Of a stretch of DNA of 38,021 nucleotides, positions 29,354 through 37,617 are shown piece by piece; the first letter of the stretch is position 1; the number at the start of each line of letters is the position of its first letter. The notes under the pieces were generated by a model. It did no database searches. It had not been told where the DNA came from and worked only from the letters and a program-made list of their open reading frames with translations. A program made the translations under genes and the position numbers. Location: IMG/VR virus record IMGVR_UViG_3300042465_005260, positions 1 through 38,021 of that record; one strand, written 5' to 3'. This DNA comes from a virus.

Positions 29354-29373
29354 GCCCCCGCCGAAGCGGGGGC
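29354..29373 (-). terminator. stem-loop with TTCG tetraloop after the 138-aa gene
   Basis: GCCCCCGC (29354-29361) and GCGGGGGC (29366-29373) pair perfectly; on the minus strand the loop reads TTCG, an extra-stable tetraloop. The following TTAACTC gives only a short T-run. It lies just downstream of the coat and 138-residue genes, suiting partial termination that keeps capsid messages abundant. Confidence 0.68.
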
Positions 29374-29380
29374 CTGTTGC

Positions 29381-29797
29381 TTACGAGATGGCGTAGAGTG
29401 CCCAAGAGTTGTCGCCCAGACGGCGAGCGCGGAAAGCGCGAACCGTACCGGCCGTGGCTGCAACGGTCATCAGACCCTGCGAACCGCTTGAACCAATCGT
29501 CCAGCCGGTGTTGGTCGTCACGGTGATGACGCCGGAGCCGGTGACATTGATAACGCGGAAGTCGAAGATCGTACCAACCTTGGAGTTGGTCAACAGCGCA
29601 TCAAGGTCCGCAGCGAGCGGCAGCGTGTACGCTGCCGTGGTCGACGGAGAACCGAGGATGATGCCGTTGGTGATCTGAGCAGCAGTCAGCGTCGCGCTGT
29701 CTACGGCAGTTGTGGGGGCCGCAGCAACGGAAACCTTAAGTTCGTTAAGGTTGCCGTCGTTGAACTGATAGCCGCCACCTACAGAAGGAAGTGCCAT
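29381..29797 (-). CDS. probable capsid decoration protein, 138 aa
   Basis: The product starts MALPSVGGGYQFNDGNLNEL and shows TLTAAQITNGIILGSPSTTA, YTLPLAADLDALL, VGTIFDFRVINVTGSGVITV and a final strand NSWALYAIS. It is beta-rich with many Thr/Ser/Ala. This pattern is common in podovirus genomes directly after the coat gene, consistent with a decoration protein expressed at high level. AGGAGATACTCAC is a strong ribosome binding site. It shares its overall plan with the 144-residue neighbour, suggesting divergence from one ancestor. Confidence 0.82.
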   Translation of the reverse strand: MALPSVGGGYQFNDGNLNELKVSVAAAPTTAVDSATLTAAQITNGIILGSPSTTAAYTLPLAADLDALLTNSKVGTIFDFRVINVTGSGVITVTTNTGWTIGSSGSQGLMTVAATAGTVRAFRARRLGDNSWALYAIS

Positions 29798-29821
29798 GTG
29801 AGTATCTCCTATCTTTACCTG

Positions 29822-31030
29822 TTAGCCCCAGATGCGCGTAGCCATCTGCGGACGGATGGTCGAGAAGCCATACAGCACGTCGATACGGCACGGCAGACGA
29901 TCATTGTTGATGTCGTACTGGCGCACGATACGCATCGAGATGCCGTTATGCACCTGGCGGGAAGCCATATCGACACCGCTCGGCATGATGAGGTCAGCCG
30001 TGGCGAACGAGATGGCGTCCTTGTGGTACACAAGGTTCTGCGGGTACTGGGTCGAAGCCGCGCCGACGAAGGTGACGGCCTTGCCGGTGATCGTCAAAGT
30101 ATTGACGGTCGCCAGAGCGTTGGACGGCGAGTAGAGCGCCGGGGAAACGCTGAGTGTGACAGCGCCGCCAGCAGACGAGGTAGCCGCAGCGGTCACGACG
30201 AACTGCTGAAGCGAACCCGTGCTTTCGCGGGTCTGCGGGTTGACGGAGAAGCAGTCAGCCACCGTGAACACGTCACCAACGGTGAAGGTCAGGGCGTTGC
30301 CAGCAGACGCGAGCGTGATGGTCGAAGCGCCTTCCGTAGCGTTGCCGTTGACCGTAGCACCCGTCGCCGCACGCGAACCAGTCGTATGCTGCTTGATGGA
30401 CTGCGACATATTGATCTCCTCGTAGCCGAGGACACCTTCACCCATCATGCCGTTCTTGAACTGGCGGGAGATCGTGTCAACGGGGTTGAAGAGACCCTTC
30501 ATGCCTTCGACCAGACCCGCGTTGGCCGCCGGGTTCACCGTGGCGTAGCGGTTCGGCATCATGGCAGCGTACTCGTTCAGCTTCTGTTGGGCCTGAAGCA
30601 GGACAAGCGAAGTGGACGGGGTCGTGCCGGGGGTGCCGACGGTCGAGAAGATCGACTTGTAGGAGTTGGCGACGTCAGCGTCGATGGAGGACGCAAGCTG
30701 CGAGATACGCGGCTTGAGCACACGATCAGCGAAGTCGTCGAGCTGCATGGTCAGTTCGGCCGACGTAAAGTTGACGCCAATGTGCTTCTGCGAAGCAACC
30801 GTCAAAGTCGTGAACTGCTCGTTGTCGTCCTGCACCTGAAGGGCAGCACCGTCGGTCACCAGCGCACGGTCGGGCAGACGGATGCGGAGGGTAGAACCGA
30901 TCTTGGCACCTTCGACGGCAAAGCTGTCGTCGTACTGACGGTTGACGTTGCGGGTGATCACCAGGTTGTTCTCAAGGATTTCGAGAGCCTTCCGGGTGAT
31001 CATGTCGATAGTAAGAATGCTGTTAGCCAT
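29822..31030 (-). CDS. major capsid (coat) protein, P22 coat family
   Basis: A 402-residue coat protein. The start MANSILTIDMITRKALEILE NNL, the segment VNRQYDDSFAVEGAKIGSTL, RIRLPDRALVTDGAALQVQD and TTLTVASQKHIGVNFTSAEL are typical of P22 gp5-like coat proteins (HK97 fold with an inserted domain). A region rich in Thr/Ala/Gly (about 215-330) corresponds to the inserted beta domain, and the C terminus (HNGISMRIVRQYDINNDRLP, CRIDVLYGFSTIRPQMA) is well conserved. AAGGAAAAG precedes the ATG. Upstream is the scaffold, downstream the decoration-type proteins, as usual. Confidence 0.95.
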   Translation of the reverse strand: MANSILTIDMITRKALEILENNLVITRNVNRQYDDSFAVEGAKIGSTLRIRLPDRALVTDGAALQVQDDNEQFTTLTVASQKHIGVNFTSAELTMQLDDFADRVLKPRISQLASSIDADVANSYKSIFSTVGTPGTTPSTSLVLLQAQQKLNEYAAMMPNRYATVNPAANAGLVEGMKGLFNPVDTISRQFKNGMMGEGVLGYEEINMSQSIKQHTTGSRAATGATVNGNATEGASTITLASAGNALTFTVGDVFTVADCFSVNPQTRESTGSLQQFVVTAAATSSAGGAVTLSVSPALYSPSNALATVNTLTITGKAVTFVGAASTQYPQNLVYHKDAISFATADLIMPSGVDMASRQVHNGISMRIVRQYDINNDRLPCRIDVLYGFSTIRPQMATRIWG

Positions 31031-31045
31031 TGTCTTTTCCTTGGC

Positions 31046-31822
31046 TTAACGTTTACGTTGTGCCTCGTACTTCTTCGTCTGGCGAAGCCGTTCCTGCTCG
31101 ATCCATTCCGACGTTGACATGCTCTTGATGGAGCGCGGGTCGGTGGTGTCGTAAGCAGGCGCACCAGAGGTGCGGGCCGTGACCGGAGCGATAGGAGCCG
31201 GGGCGGTTGTGGTCTTTTTGGCCGGTGGAGACGACGCCAGTCTGGCTTCGATCTTTCCGATTTCCCGTGCCTGCAAGAGCGGGCTGAGACGTGCAATCCG
31301 TTCGGCTTCCTTCGGGTTCGACCCCAAGTGATAGATCACATCGGGACCGATCTCGGAAGACTGAATGGTTTGCGCCATCGTTTCCGTGATTGGCAGCTTC
31401 GGGTTGTAGGCGACCTGTTCAAAGTCGTCGTACTTGCCGCGGGCTTCCTCTTCACGGTCCTGATAGGCTTCGAGCGTTGCCGTGCGTTCCGCCTCGGCTT
31501 CCCGCTGGGCCAGCATTTCTGCTGCTTTGCGTTCCGCCATGGCTTCTGCATAGACTTGCGCGTTGGCGTAGTCGTCGGGCCTCAGCGGTTCCGGCGGGGG
31601 TGCCAGGGGCTGGGCCGTCTGCTTCCGCGCTTGCTCGCGCTCCCATTTCCGTTGCTCTCTTGCGAGACGTTTGCCGACGATGGCGTCCAGTTCTTCCTGT
31701 GAGAAGGTCTTGGGCGCATCCGTAGGCGTCGGTTCCGGCGAAGAATTGTCTGTTTCGGGCTCAGGTGCCGCCGTGGGGGCCTGTTCCGGCGCGGGCGCAC
31801 CCGCTAGTTCGTTCTCGTTCAT
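31046..31822 (-). CDS. capsid scaffolding protein
   Basis: A 258-residue, highly charged, Glu/Ala/Pro-rich protein. The N terminus is disordered and acidic (APAPEQAPTAAPEPETDN), followed by FSQEELDAIVGKRLAREQRK, a typical scaffold helix, a long coiled region (about 95-130) and a basic C terminus (RLRQTKKYEAQRKR) that would bind coat protein. It sits immediately upstream of the coat gene and behind a good promoter (31869-31897). AAAGG before the ATG is the ribosome binding site. Confidence 0.92.
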   Translation of the reverse strand: MNENELAGAPAPEQAPTAAPEPETDNSSPEPTPTDAPKTFSQEELDAIVGKRLAREQRKWEREQARKQTAQPLAPPPEPLRPDDYANAQVYAEAMAERKAAEMLAQREAEAERTATLEAYQDREEEARGKYDDFEQVAYNPKLPITETMAQTIQSSEIGPDVIYHLGSNPKEAERIARLSPLLQAREIGKIEARLASSPPAKKTTTAPAPIAPVTARTSGAPAYDTTDPRSIKSMSTSEWIEQERLRQTKKYEAQRKR

Positions 31823-31868
31823 TCTTGTACCTTTCGGTTCCTGGTCAAACGGGCCAGTACGTTAGTCA

Positions 31869-31897
31869 ACTGTAACCTTACGTGGCACAGTTGTCAA
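31869..31897 (-). promoter_or_regulatory. sigma70-like promoter for scaffold and coat genes
   Basis: On the minus strand TTGACA (31892-31897) and TACAGT (31869-31874) are separated by exactly 17 bases: a perfect -35 and a 4/6 -10 box. The 86-bp gap between the tailspike stop and scaffold ATG is otherwise unused. It would give extra transcription of the high-demand capsid genes within the late operon. Confidence 0.65.
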
Positions 31898-31908
31898 AAC
31901 TTCTGTGT

Positions 31909-33930
31909 TTACGCTCTTGCTACAGCAAGCGTAAGCGACGGCGCAGGGCCTGCGTATGCTTCAACAGCCATAATGCGGGTGATAACAGGCACGGTCGGCG
32001 CCAAGCCGCTATAGCCCGTGCGCAACCGATAGTTTGTGCCGGACACAAAACGGCCTGTTGCAACTGCGGTTGCGTCGGCATTTTTAAAACGGCCGTTGAC
32101 CGCTGTAATTTCGGTAAGCGGGTTGGTGCTAACGCCGAGCATATTGGGAACTGTACTTGCGTCTACAGCGTCAACATCGACACGATACCGCACCACCAAT
32201 GTCACAATACAATCGTCGAAAGACGAAGGTAGCGTAAACTCCCACCACAAATTAGGCACCGCGCCAACAGGCGAGGTAAAGCGGTGGACCAGCATCGTGC
32301 CGTAGGCTTCCACGGCGTTAGAGGCGACGCCGCTAGCAATGCTAGGTACAAAAAACGCGCCTGCAGCCGTCAGCAAAGACCCGGCTGCGGCGTTCCACCG
32401 CCACAACAATGAACTGCCAGACGGGATAGAAACTTTATTGTTTGCACTGTCTTCGCTTATGCAATTCAAAAGAAGCCGACCGTACAGATTGTCCGGTATC
32501 GTAAACTGCAACTTGCAGTACAAATTGCGGACAGTCAGAAATCCGTAAGGACCTGCAAACGACGCAACATCTGCCGCAGAGGCTATATTATACGACACCC
32601 ATTCGTTGACGGTGACGACTGCTTCTGTTTGCTCAAAACGTATGGGTGTTGCGCCAGACACGATATTGTTTATGGTGACCTGAGCCGCTGTACTTGAGTA
32701 GAATTTGTTTGTGGGGTCAGCCAGAAAAATAGCCGTGTAAGTCGGTTCCGTAACGCTAAACTCGCACCAAAACGTTTCAATGTAGCTGTATGAATTGGTG
32801 CAGAAGGCCAATCCGGCCGTAACCGCAGCACGCGCGCCTTCAACAAGCATAATGCTTGCGTTAATTTGACGGGATGCGCGGAAATCCCAAATGTAAGGCT
32901 TGGGGCTGGTGGTGATAATACCGGCTTCCAAGTTCACATTGCTAATCGTTAGCAGCGTTTCGCCAAGATACGCGGCGCCAGCTGCGGGTTCAGAGGTAAG
33001 GCCGTAACAGCCGCCGACAGATATAAACGTAATGTCGCGCAGCGCGTTATTTTGCGTATAAGAGGTAACAGTTGGATCGCGGCCAATCGCATACCCGGTA
33101 AAGGTGTCGAACGTCAAACGCTCCAAAGACGTCCAAGAATATCGGCCCGCAAACTTAATGCCGCCTTGGTCGGCAACCGAATTTGTGCCCTTAAACTCAA
33201 TATCGGTAATCACCATACCAAACGGCGTAAAGCCAGTGGCGGACAAGATGATAGCGTAGTCTCCGACAGTAGTGCTGTCCAGATAGATGCGCGTACCACG
33301 ACCAGCGTCGCCGCGCCGGGCGCCAAACATGCGAATTGCGTACAATCTAACGATAAGAGGCGCAGTGATGCGGTAAGTGCCTTGCGGAAAAAATAGCGCC
33401 GCGCCGACCGACACGGCGTAGTTTATGGCGTCCTGAATACTTGCGCGGTCATCCGTCGCGCCGTCACCAGTCGCGCCGAAATCTTTTACACTGAGAATTT
33501 CCTGAAGCTTGTCATTGACCGTCTTGGCGACCGCGCCCGTCAAAAATCCGCTGGCGTTAGATTGCTTGAAACCGACGAGCGCATCGCCTTTGGCGTTGTT
33601 CGTGGTGTTGGCTAAGTCCTGCGCCAAATCGCTGGCGACGATTGACCCGCCGATATTGTCCCAGGTACGAATGACGACGTCTGTTGACGAGGTAACAACG
33701 TACTTATACAGAACGCCTTCCGTAGACCAAATCTGCTGCGGTGTGCGACCGGCAGCGTCCAGAATAACCGGGTTCGTGTTGGGGATGTTGCCTGCGTTGG
33801 ATGTGTAGGTAGTGAGAGGATATGATGTTCCCGCGGCGTAGGTGTAGATTTTGCCGCCCGACAACGGATCGCCATTGTCGTCAAAAAACTGCCACCCGGC
33901 GCCGCCAATGAAAGACAGATTTACGGCCAT
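31909..33930 (-). CDS. tailspike with pectate-lyase-like beta-helix, 673 aa
   Basis: The N-terminal head-binding domain (MAVNLSFIGGAGWQFFDDNG, then LSGGKIYTYAAGTSYPLTTY, ILDAAGRTPQQIW) is the type that attaches tailspikes to the P22-like tail. It is followed by the joint ILSVKDFGATGDGATDD (about 144-160) and ALFFPQGTYRIT, the start of a pectate-lyase-3 right-handed beta-helix running to about residue 530. A C-terminal beta domain follows. The spike would bind and possibly cleave surface polysaccharide of the host. Its place between portal and scaffold genes is unusual for the family. Local codon use is slightly more AT-rich than neighbours, in keeping with exchange of receptor-binding genes. 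Confidence 0.92.
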   Translation of the reverse strand: MAVNLSFIGGAGWQFFDDNGDPLSGGKIYTYAAGTSYPLTTYTSNAGNIPNTNPVILDAAGRTPQQIWSTEGVLYKYVVTSSTDVVIRTWDNIGGSIVASDLAQDLANTTNNAKGDALVGFKQSNASGFLTGAVAKTVNDKLQEILSVKDFGATGDGATDDRASIQDAINYAVSVGAALFFPQGTYRITAPLIVRLYAIRMFGARRGDAGRGTRIYLDSTTVGDYAIILSATGFTPFGMVITDIEFKGTNSVADQGGIKFAGRYSWTSLERLTFDTFTGYAIGRDPTVTSYTQNNALRDITFISVGGCYGLTSEPAAGAAYLGETLLTISNVNLEAGIITTSPKPYIWDFRASRQINASIMLVEGARAAVTAGLAFCTNSYSYIETFWCEFSVTEPTYTAIFLADPTNKFYSSTAAQVTINNIVSGATPIRFEQTEAVVTVNEWVSYNIASAADVASFAGPYGFLTVRNLYCKLQFTIPDNLYGRLLLNCISEDSANNKVSIPSGSSLLWRWNAAAGSLLTAAGAFFVPSIASGVASNAVEAYGTMLVHRFTSPVGAVPNLWWEFTLPSSFDDCIVTLVVRYRVDVDAVDASTVPNMLGVSTNPLTEITAVNGRFKNADATAVATGRFVSGTNYRLRTGYSGLAPTVPVITRIMAVEAYAGPAPSLTLAVARA

Positions 33931-34758
33931 TTAATATGCCCCTGTTTTGGCGTTAACGTAAGCCTCAGTAGAGGCGACCTGTGAAGCGCTAACTGTCGCG
34001 CCGCAAATAATAAGCGAATAAAGGCGCCCATTGAATGGAAGCGATGTACCGCCCCTTCGGCCAATGTAGAGCGGGTAGTTGCCGTAATTGCCGGAACCTT
34101 GATCAGTGGTGGAGGTTCCCGCCTGCGCGCCGTTATACCGAATAATGCAGGTGTCCGTAGAAATGTCGGCAAGACCGCTTAAGACGCAAGTGTCAGGGCT
34201 AGGCGCAGATGATTTTGTAGCGACAGCGCTGCCGCTGCTGCCGCGCGAAAGAAACCGATAGTTATTCGCGCTGGCGCTTGATGGGGCGTCTATGCGGAAC
34301 GTCCCTGCATTGGTTACTAATGAAGCACTTAATTCTACAAGTATTGCGCTCGCAGCGTCGCTTAGTTTTTGCAGCCCCGCAAATACTGACATGCTGTCGG
34401 TAGCGCTAAAGTCAATAGAACTTGAAACAAGACTGGTGTTTGTGCCGTTAAACGTAAGATAGTATTGCCCTGTAGTTTCTTGACCCAATACCGGAAGAGC
34501 GCCAGGTGTAGACTGACTGGCGTTGTTGTTGCGGCCAGACTTGTCGCGGATAAGCCCGACGGACTGCCCAACGGCCGTCACAGGAATTGTACCCGCCGCG
34601 TCTTGAAACATGGTGGAAAAGTCAGACGGGTCATACCATACGCCTTGCTCGCCTGCCGCAAACAACTGCGACGGGTCAAAAGGCGCGATACCAAATCCAG
34701 CTATAGACCCTAAACCGATTGGTACGCCGTTACGAATTGGTACGCCGAAAAAAGGCAT
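33931..34758 (-). CDS. lectin-like (LamG/concanavalin fold) virion protein, 275 aa
   Basis: The product starts MPFFGVPIRNGVPIGLGSIA and has GVWYDPSDFSTMFQDAAGTI, IRDKSGRNNNASQSTPGALP, YYLTFNGTNTSLVSSSIDF and near the end PLYIGRRGGTSLPFNGRLYS followed by LIICGATVSASQVASTEAYV. These are the classic blocks of phage LamG-like sandwich domains: 'WYDPSD..T..QD..G..PV...G..VG...D.SG...', then 'G...L.IG.....F.G.LY.L'. It would bind carbohydrate, as a receptor-binding or decoration protein. The tailspike ATG follows at 33930 directly after the stop. Confidence 0.86.
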   Translation of the reverse strand: MPFFGVPIRNGVPIGLGSIAGFGIAPFDPSQLFAAGEQGVWYDPSDFSTMFQDAAGTIPVTAVGQSVGLIRDKSGRNNNASQSTPGALPVLGQETTGQYYLTFNGTNTSLVSSSIDFSATDSMSVFAGLQKLSDAASAILVELSASLVTNAGTFRIDAPSSASANNYRFLSRGSSGSAVATKSSAPSPDTCVLSGLADISTDTCIIRYNGAQAGTSTTDQGSGNYGNYPLYIGRRGGTSLPFNGRLYSLIICGATVSASQVASTEAYVNAKTGAY

Positions 34759-34763
34759 CTACA

Positions 34764-35069
34764 TCACTGAATGTTGATCGGCTTGGCGTAAAGCGTGCCG
34801 CCGCTGCTGATCTGAATAACGCTGACCCGCCACGTTCCGCTGGTGGTCAGCGGCACCTTAAACGGAATGGGCGTGTTGGCCGGAATCGGCATACCGTTTG
34901 CGGTGGTTGCCGTCACGCCTTCGCCGACAATCACGTAAGCCGGGGTCGTACACCAGACCACCACGCCCTGCGGGCCTGCAGGCCACGCCGTCGTGCTGCC
35001 TGCGGTGCCGGTGTAAGACGCAGTATAGGCCGGGTAAGTTGCGTCGTTTGTAGGGTTCAGCAGTTCCAT
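34764..35069 (-). CDS. small beta-rich virion protein, 101 aa
   Basis: A Thr/Pro/Ala-rich protein: MELLNPTNDATYPAYTASYT, then WPAGPQGVVVWCTTPAYVIV and a C-terminal beta hairpin TSGTWRVSVIQISSGGTLYA. It resembles an immunoglobulin-like or jelly-roll fold, and similar short proteins are found next to portal genes in podoviruses. It probably belongs to the virion surface with the lectin-like protein and spike that follow. No family name can be given with certainty. Confidence 0.76.
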   Translation of the reverse strand: MELLNPTNDATYPAYTASYTGTAGSTTAWPAGPQGVVVWCTTPAYVIVGEGVTATTANGMPIPANTPIPFKVPLTTSGTWRVSVIQISSGGTLYAKPINIQ

Positions 35070-35080
35070 GTGTGCTATCC

Positions 35081-35446
35081 TTACGCGAGGAATTTTAGCT
35101 TGTAGATAGTTGTATAGTACAACCCAACGATTTCGTCGATGACGTTCTGGAGCGGCGTGCAGTCCTTGTCTACCACCTTATACCGAATTTCTTCGATTTC
35201 TGTCGCCTGCCGCTCAAGAAATTCCAGCACGTTGTTCGACTTGTCGGCCGACATCAGCATGACCGGCCCGATCAGGCCGTACTTGCCCTGGTACATCTCC
35301 GCGAACTTGTCCGCAAGATCGATGATCTCGTCGTAGAACCCGCCGAGTGCCTGGTGCTTGGCAAACGACCGCGTGTTAAGGTGCGCCGAGTGCGTTACGT
35401 CGCGCGCAAGGAACAACATACCTAGAAACTTGTCGCAGTTGCTCAT
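35081..35446 (-). CDS. ferritin-like small helical protein (DUF5856-like), 121 aa
   Basis: An all-helical protein starting MSNCDKFLGMLFLARDVTHS and AHLNTRSFAKHQALGGFYDE, followed by IIDLADKFAEMYQGKYG. The phrase 'F...R..TH..HL.T.S...H.AL..FYD.I.DL.D...E..QG' is that of a phage family I recall as DUF5856, which resembles Dps/ferritin-like bundles. The role is unknown; it often lies in structural gene clusters. The ATG overlaps the portal stop. Confidence 0.85.
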   Translation of the reverse strand: MSNCDKFLGMLFLARDVTHSAHLNTRSFAKHQALGGFYDEIIDLADKFAEMYQGKYGLIGPVMLMSADKSNNVLEFLERQATEIEEIRYKVVDKDCTPLQNVIDEIVGLYYTTIYKLKFLA

Positions 35447-37617
35447 ACGGGGGCTCCTTGAGGCGGCATGGCAGGAGGTGCTTCCTGCGGCATTTCAGGC
35501 GGCAGCGGCATCTGACGTTCGGACGGCTGCGGCATCGTCGGGCGTCCGTTCGAGATGTCGCCCGTCTCGATGGCCGCCGCAATGGTGCCCATGACGATGT
35601 CCTGTATCTGGTCAGGCGTCATGGCGTTCTGGACCGCCGAGATGCGCTTGGTTTCGGCGTCATACGCCTTGATCTGCAACTCCTGCGCTTCCATCGAGTT
35701 CTGGATGTTCTCGACCACACCCATGGTCTGGTTGAGCTGCTGGGTCAGCGCCTCGATCATCTGCTCGGCAGACTGGAGTTCCGGCGACTTGTCGTCCTCG
35801 GCCAGCACCTTCGGGTCGATGATCTTCTTGAAGCGGGCTGCCATCTCCTGCGCACCCGGCCAGTCCATGTTCTTGATGAACAGGTCGCCCGCCACCTGCC
35901 ACAACTGCGGGCTGGTCTGGAGGATGTTGGCCATGGCCTCGACGGCCTCCTGGCGCTTGGTCAGGTAGCTCGGGCCCGTGGTGATGACGACGTCGTAGGT
36001 GCCAACCGTCGGGTTGTAGATCTTCTCAATGACGTTGCCAGCAGCGTCCATGATCGGCTTGACCGGCTCAGGCTGTTGCGGATTGATCTTGGCCATGCCG
36101 ACCTCGCCGTCCACGCCGACAATGCGCGCAACGCGCTCGGTGTCGTATATCTTGGGGATCATGTCCACAAGCTGGCGGGTGATGTGGCGGATGGCGCGGC
36201 CGAGGTTGTCAACGTAGTGGTATGTGCCCGTGTCGCCCTCCTGCACGCGCGCGAGGATGGCCTTGCCAGAGCGTTCGTTGCCCTGCTGGCCGAGGCTGGC
36301 GTTGTACTGGCCGGTCGTGGACTTGATGTCCTCTGCGGCGCCCATCTTGGCCTGAATGAGGCCCGTCTGCGCCATTGGCGGCTGAGAACGCTGCGGGAGA
36401 GGCAGGACATTTCCCGCGCCGTCGGTCACATCCGGGTTCACTTCGAGGTACGGCCAGTTGGTCGTGTTGGCCGTCTTCCACTGCATCTCGTAGCCTTCAA
36501 ACTGGCCGCCATAGGCAACGAAGGGTGCCTTGGGCGCCAAGGCCAGCATCTCGGCCTCCTGGCTGGTCCAGTAGTTGTACATGCGCTGCGCGTCCTTGGC
36601 GTTGCGCACCAGCCCGGAGACGTACAGGCGTCCGTCTACCTCAAACTCGTTGCCGACGACCCGCACGACCGGAATATACTTGCCGATCCACTCGCGCTCG
36701 TCCAGCACCTCGTAGCCGTTGGTCTTGACCCACATGACCTTGCGGCGGTCAACGGTGCGGGTGCGCACCGGCTGGCCAAACATGGCCTTGAGCTGCCCAT
36801 CCTGCGGCGTACCGTTGAAGGCCGTCACGTTGCCGGGGTAAAGGTTGAGCTTGGCCTTCTCATGGTCGATGTAGAAGTATTCCGCGATACGGACGGTATT
36901 CTGGCTGATCCACTGGCTCAGTGACTGGTCGCCAATGCCCTGCGCCATGATGGACGTGATGGGCGCGGCGTCGGGAAACATCCGCTCAAACTCTTCCTTG
37001 AGCAGGTCTTCCGTGATGAAGCACCACTTGGCGTCAGACCCGCATGGGTCTTGGATCGTCGGGTCCATATAGACGCTGAACGAGTTGCGGATGCGGCCGA
37101 TGCGCAGATCCTGATCAAAACTGTCTTCTCGTGCATATTCTGTCAGGATGCGGATGTAGCCCTCGCCGTAAGTCACCTGGTTGTCGCAGGCGGTGTCGTA
37201 GGCCACGTCGGCGTCCGACATGTACTCGATGTGCCGAATGATGCCGTCAAACACCTCGGCCACTGCCACGTCAGCGTTGTCGTCAGCCGGAATCACCTTG
37301 CCGCTGGGCCTGTTCTGCCGCTGCTGGTTGGTGACCTGCCGGACGTGCTGCGGCAGCTTGTTGATGGTCAGGCAGGGGCGCGCGTTGATCGTCTGGCCCT
37401 GCACGGACCCGCGGGTCGCCAGCACGTCGGCTGGCCACTGCCACTGGTTGTCGGGCGAGCCCGCCATGAAGCGCAGGTCGTCCAGTTCGTCCTCGCGGCT
37501 CTCACCCAAGGCAGAAATGGCCATGGTAAAGCGCGACCGCATGGTCGAGAGCATGTCGCTCTTGTCCGTACCGCCGTTGGCGACCTTGGCCGCGCCTTTG
37601 ATGCCATCGTCTGCCAC
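35443..37617 (-). CDS. portal protein, P22 gp1-like
   Basis: A 724-residue portal, the dodecameric DNA gate at one capsid vertex. Typical P22-portal blocks are LDDLRFMAGSPDNQWQWPAD, RPCLTINKLPQHVRQVTNQQ, VTYGEGYIRILTEYA and FSVYMDPTIQDPCGSDAKWC. The C-terminal part (about 600-724) has a coiled, Gln-rich helix (MIEALTQQLNQTMGVVENIQ) and a Pro/Met tail, like the P22 barrel region. The start is GTG at 37617, which overlaps the stop of the upstream gene (TAGTG) and has AGAGGAA before it. The gene continues the late operon that crosses the circular junction. Confidence 0.93.
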   Translation of the reverse strand: MADDGIKGAAKVANGGTDKSDMLSTMRSRFTMAISALGESREDELDDLRFMAGSPDNQWQWPADVLATRGSVQGQTINARPCLTINKLPQHVRQVTNQQRQNRPSGKVIPADDNADVAVAEVFDGIIRHIEYMSDADVAYDTACDNQVTYGEGYIRILTEYAREDSFDQDLRIGRIRNSFSVYMDPTIQDPCGSDAKWCFITEDLLKEEFERMFPDAAPITSIMAQGIGDQSLSQWISQNTVRIAEYFYIDHEKAKLNLYPGNVTAFNGTPQDGQLKAMFGQPVRTRTVDRRKVMWVKTNGYEVLDEREWIGKYIPVVRVVGNEFEVDGRLYVSGLVRNAKDAQRMYNYWTSQEAEMLALAPKAPFVAYGGQFEGYEMQWKTANTTNWPYLEVNPDVTDGAGNVLPLPQRSQPPMAQTGLIQAKMGAAEDIKSTTGQYNASLGQQGNERSGKAILARVQEGDTGTYHYVDNLGRAIRHITRQLVDMIPKIYDTERVARIVGVDGEVGMAKINPQQPEPVKPIMDAAGNVIEKIYNPTVGTYDVVITTGPSYLTKRQEAVEAMANILQTSPQLWQVAGDLFIKNMDWPGAQEMAARFKKIIDPKVLAEDDKSPELQSAEQMIEALTQQLNQTMGVVENIQNSMEAQELQIKAYDAETKRISAVQNAMTPDQIQDIVMGTIAAAIETGDISNGRPTMPQPSERQMPLPPEMPQEAPPAMPPQGAPV

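Noticed and set aside
29798-31117. 439-codon plus-strand ORF opposite the coat protein
   Set aside because: His/Arg/Asp/Val-rich antisense translation; the coat gene is certain.
35458-36924. 488-codon plus-strand ORF opposite the portal gene
   Set aside because: Antisense shadow of the portal; its length reflects GC-rich codon bias.
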